From positions 1-6,119 of the forward strand of contig JALAGW010000354.1 in assembly GCA_022712235.1 (NCBI GenBank): a stretch of 6,119 nt of DNA. The letters run 5' to 3'. Positions 5,581-6,119 of the stretch are shown in pieces (positions within the stretch are counted from its first letter, which is position 1; every line of letters starts with the position of its first letter). The notes beneath the pieces are model-generated. The model was given only the letters and a program-made list of their open reading frames with translations, was not told the DNA's origin and ran no database searches. This DNA comes from Brevundimonas sp. (GTDB lineage Bacteria > Pseudomonadota > Alphaproteobacteria > Caulobacterales > Caulobacteraceae). Made by a program: the position numbers and the translations under genes.

Positions 5581-6119
5581 ATGCCCGTCTCCCCCGCCTA
5601 TCGCCCCGACCCGCGCTTCTTCGACCTCGGCCCCGAGTTCGGTGATCCGGTGCAGGCCGCCGACTTTCCCCAGACGATCCTGCGCGTGCGCAACGACCGC
5701 GCGGCGGCCAGCGTGGGTCTGGAGACGCTGAGCGACGAGGAATGGCTGAACCACTTTGGTCGCTTCCGGCCCCTGCCCGGCCAGCCCGGCCCCGTCGCCA
5801 TGCGCTATCACGGACACCAGTTCCGCACCTACAATCCCGACCTCGGCGACGGCCGCGGGTTTCTGGCGGCGCAGCTGCGGGAAATTCCTCGAGCAGCCTC
5901 CCTCCGCGAGGGAAGCGATAGGGAAAACAAGGAAGCCCGACTTCTCGACCTTGGAACGAAAGGCTCCGGTCAGACGCCGTGGTCGCGGCGCGGCGACGGG
6001 CGGCTGACGCTGAAGGGTGGAATGCGCGAGGTGCTGGCCGCCGCCATGCTGGAAAGCCTGGGGGTTCCGACCTGCCGCATCCTTTCTCTGGTCGAGACCG
6101 GCGAGGCCCTGGCGCGCAA
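5581..6119 (+). CDS. selO: SelO (YdiU-family) protein adenylyltransferase, N-terminal part
   Basis: SelO is a pseudokinase-fold enzyme that transfers AMP from ATP to Ser, Thr or Tyr of target proteins and is linked to redox stress. The frame is open from the ATG at 5581 to the right edge (179 codons). Motifs in order: YRPDPRFFDLGPEF near the start, RYHGHQF, YNPDLGDGR (84-92), TKGSGQTPWSRRGDGR (126-141) and LKGGMREVLAA. Lys127 (5959-5961) matches the catalytic Lys113 of Pseudomonas syringae SelO. Glu150 (6028-6030), 23 residues later, matches its Glu136 at identical spacing. The Arg of the first GDGR is 35 residues before the Lys instead of 20, because of extra sequence at about 101-119 (see the repeat at 5879-5926). 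An in-frame ATG at 5536 is an alternative start. 5581 is preferred because the basic N-terminal extension looks unlike coding sequence, but neither start has a good Shine-Dalgarno. The gene is divergent from nhaA. Confidence 0.9.
   Translation, partial: MPVSPAYRPDPRFFDLGPEFGDPVQAADFPQTILRVRNDRAAASVGLETLSDEEWLNHFGRFRPLPGQPGPVAMRYHGHQFRTYNPDLGDGRGFLAAQLREIPRAASLREGSDRENKEARLLDLGTKGSGQTPWSRRGDGRLTLKGGMREVLAAAMLESLGVPTCRILSLVETGEALAR
5879..5926. repeat. Candidate palindromic in-frame insertion inside selO
   Basis: GGGAAA occurs at 5879-5884 and again at 5921-5926, a 42-base (14-codon) offset. Between them is a palindrome: TCCCTC (5899-5904), loop CGC, GAGGGA (5908-5913), extended past one mismatch by GC/GC to a 9-position stem (5896-5904 with 5908-5916). 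TTCCT (5885-5889) and AGGAA (5930-5934) form a further outer complementary pair. Removing 5885-5926 leaves an open frame and brings the SelO Arg-to-Lys spacing to 21, close to the usual 20. This suggests a short palindromic element with a 6-base target duplication. It could instead be a natural variable loop. Confidence 0.5.

Noticed and set aside
5881..5940. selO as a pseudogene broken by a frameshift or stop
   Set aside because: I read every codon from 5581 to 6119. There is no stop, and the motifs on both sides of the odd segment are in the same frame, so the change is an in-frame expansion.
5756..6007. An 83-codon + strand frame and minus-strand frames at 5515-5817 overlapping selO
   Set aside because: They are out of frame with the SelO motifs, which run continuously in the 5581 frame to the window edge.
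1..6119. CRISPR arrays, tRNA or rRNA genes, insertion sequences, phage or defence genes
   Set aside because: No regularly spaced repeats, cloverleaf sequences, transposase motifs or such gene products were seen on either strand.

Overview
The window is a GC-rich, densely coded piece of an alphaproteobacterial chromosome. A Brevundimonas- or Caulobacter-like member of the Caulobacterales fits best. This rests on the large TonB-dependent receptor, the alphaproteobacterial-type SelO sequence and the codon use; it is inference from family resemblance, not a database match.

Layout. (1) Bases 1-1092, + strand: the C-terminal part of an RND (HAE1/AcrB-type) drug-efflux inner-membrane pump, cut by the left edge. 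(2) Bases 1093-1281: a convergent gap with two intrinsic terminators, one for each flanking gene. (3) Bases 1282-3912, - strand: a complete 876-residue TonB-dependent outer-membrane receptor with signal peptide, plug and C-terminal barrel signature; its substrate cannot be read from the sequence. (4) Bases 3913-4142: a 230-base non-coding stretch upstream of the receptor, unusually rich in short inverted and direct repeats, with no convincing promoter. (5) Bases 4143-5354, - strand: nhaA, a Na+/H+ antiporter, probably starting at a GTG codon. (6) Bases 5355-5580: a divergent intergenic region with one possible nhaA promoter and a small inverted repeat. (7) Bases 5581-6119, + strand: the N-terminal part of selO (YdiU family protein AMPylase), cut by the right edge.

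The genes do not form an evident single pathway. They are four separate envelope or stress-related functions: efflux, outer-membrane uptake, sodium/pH homeostasis and protein AMPylation. Only the receptor and nhaA share a strand, and the 230-base gap makes independent transcription likely. No mobile element, CRISPR array, RNA gene or defence system was seen.

The most notable observation is in selO. The reading frame stays open, but the spacing between two conserved active-site motifs is about 15 codons longer than usual. The extra segment carries a palindrome and is flanked by GGGAAA direct repeats exactly 42 bases apart. This looks like an in-frame insertion of a small palindromic element into a conserved enzyme. 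Secondary observations are substitutions at two residues linked to pH sensing in NhaA, and competing inverted repeats upstream of the receptor.
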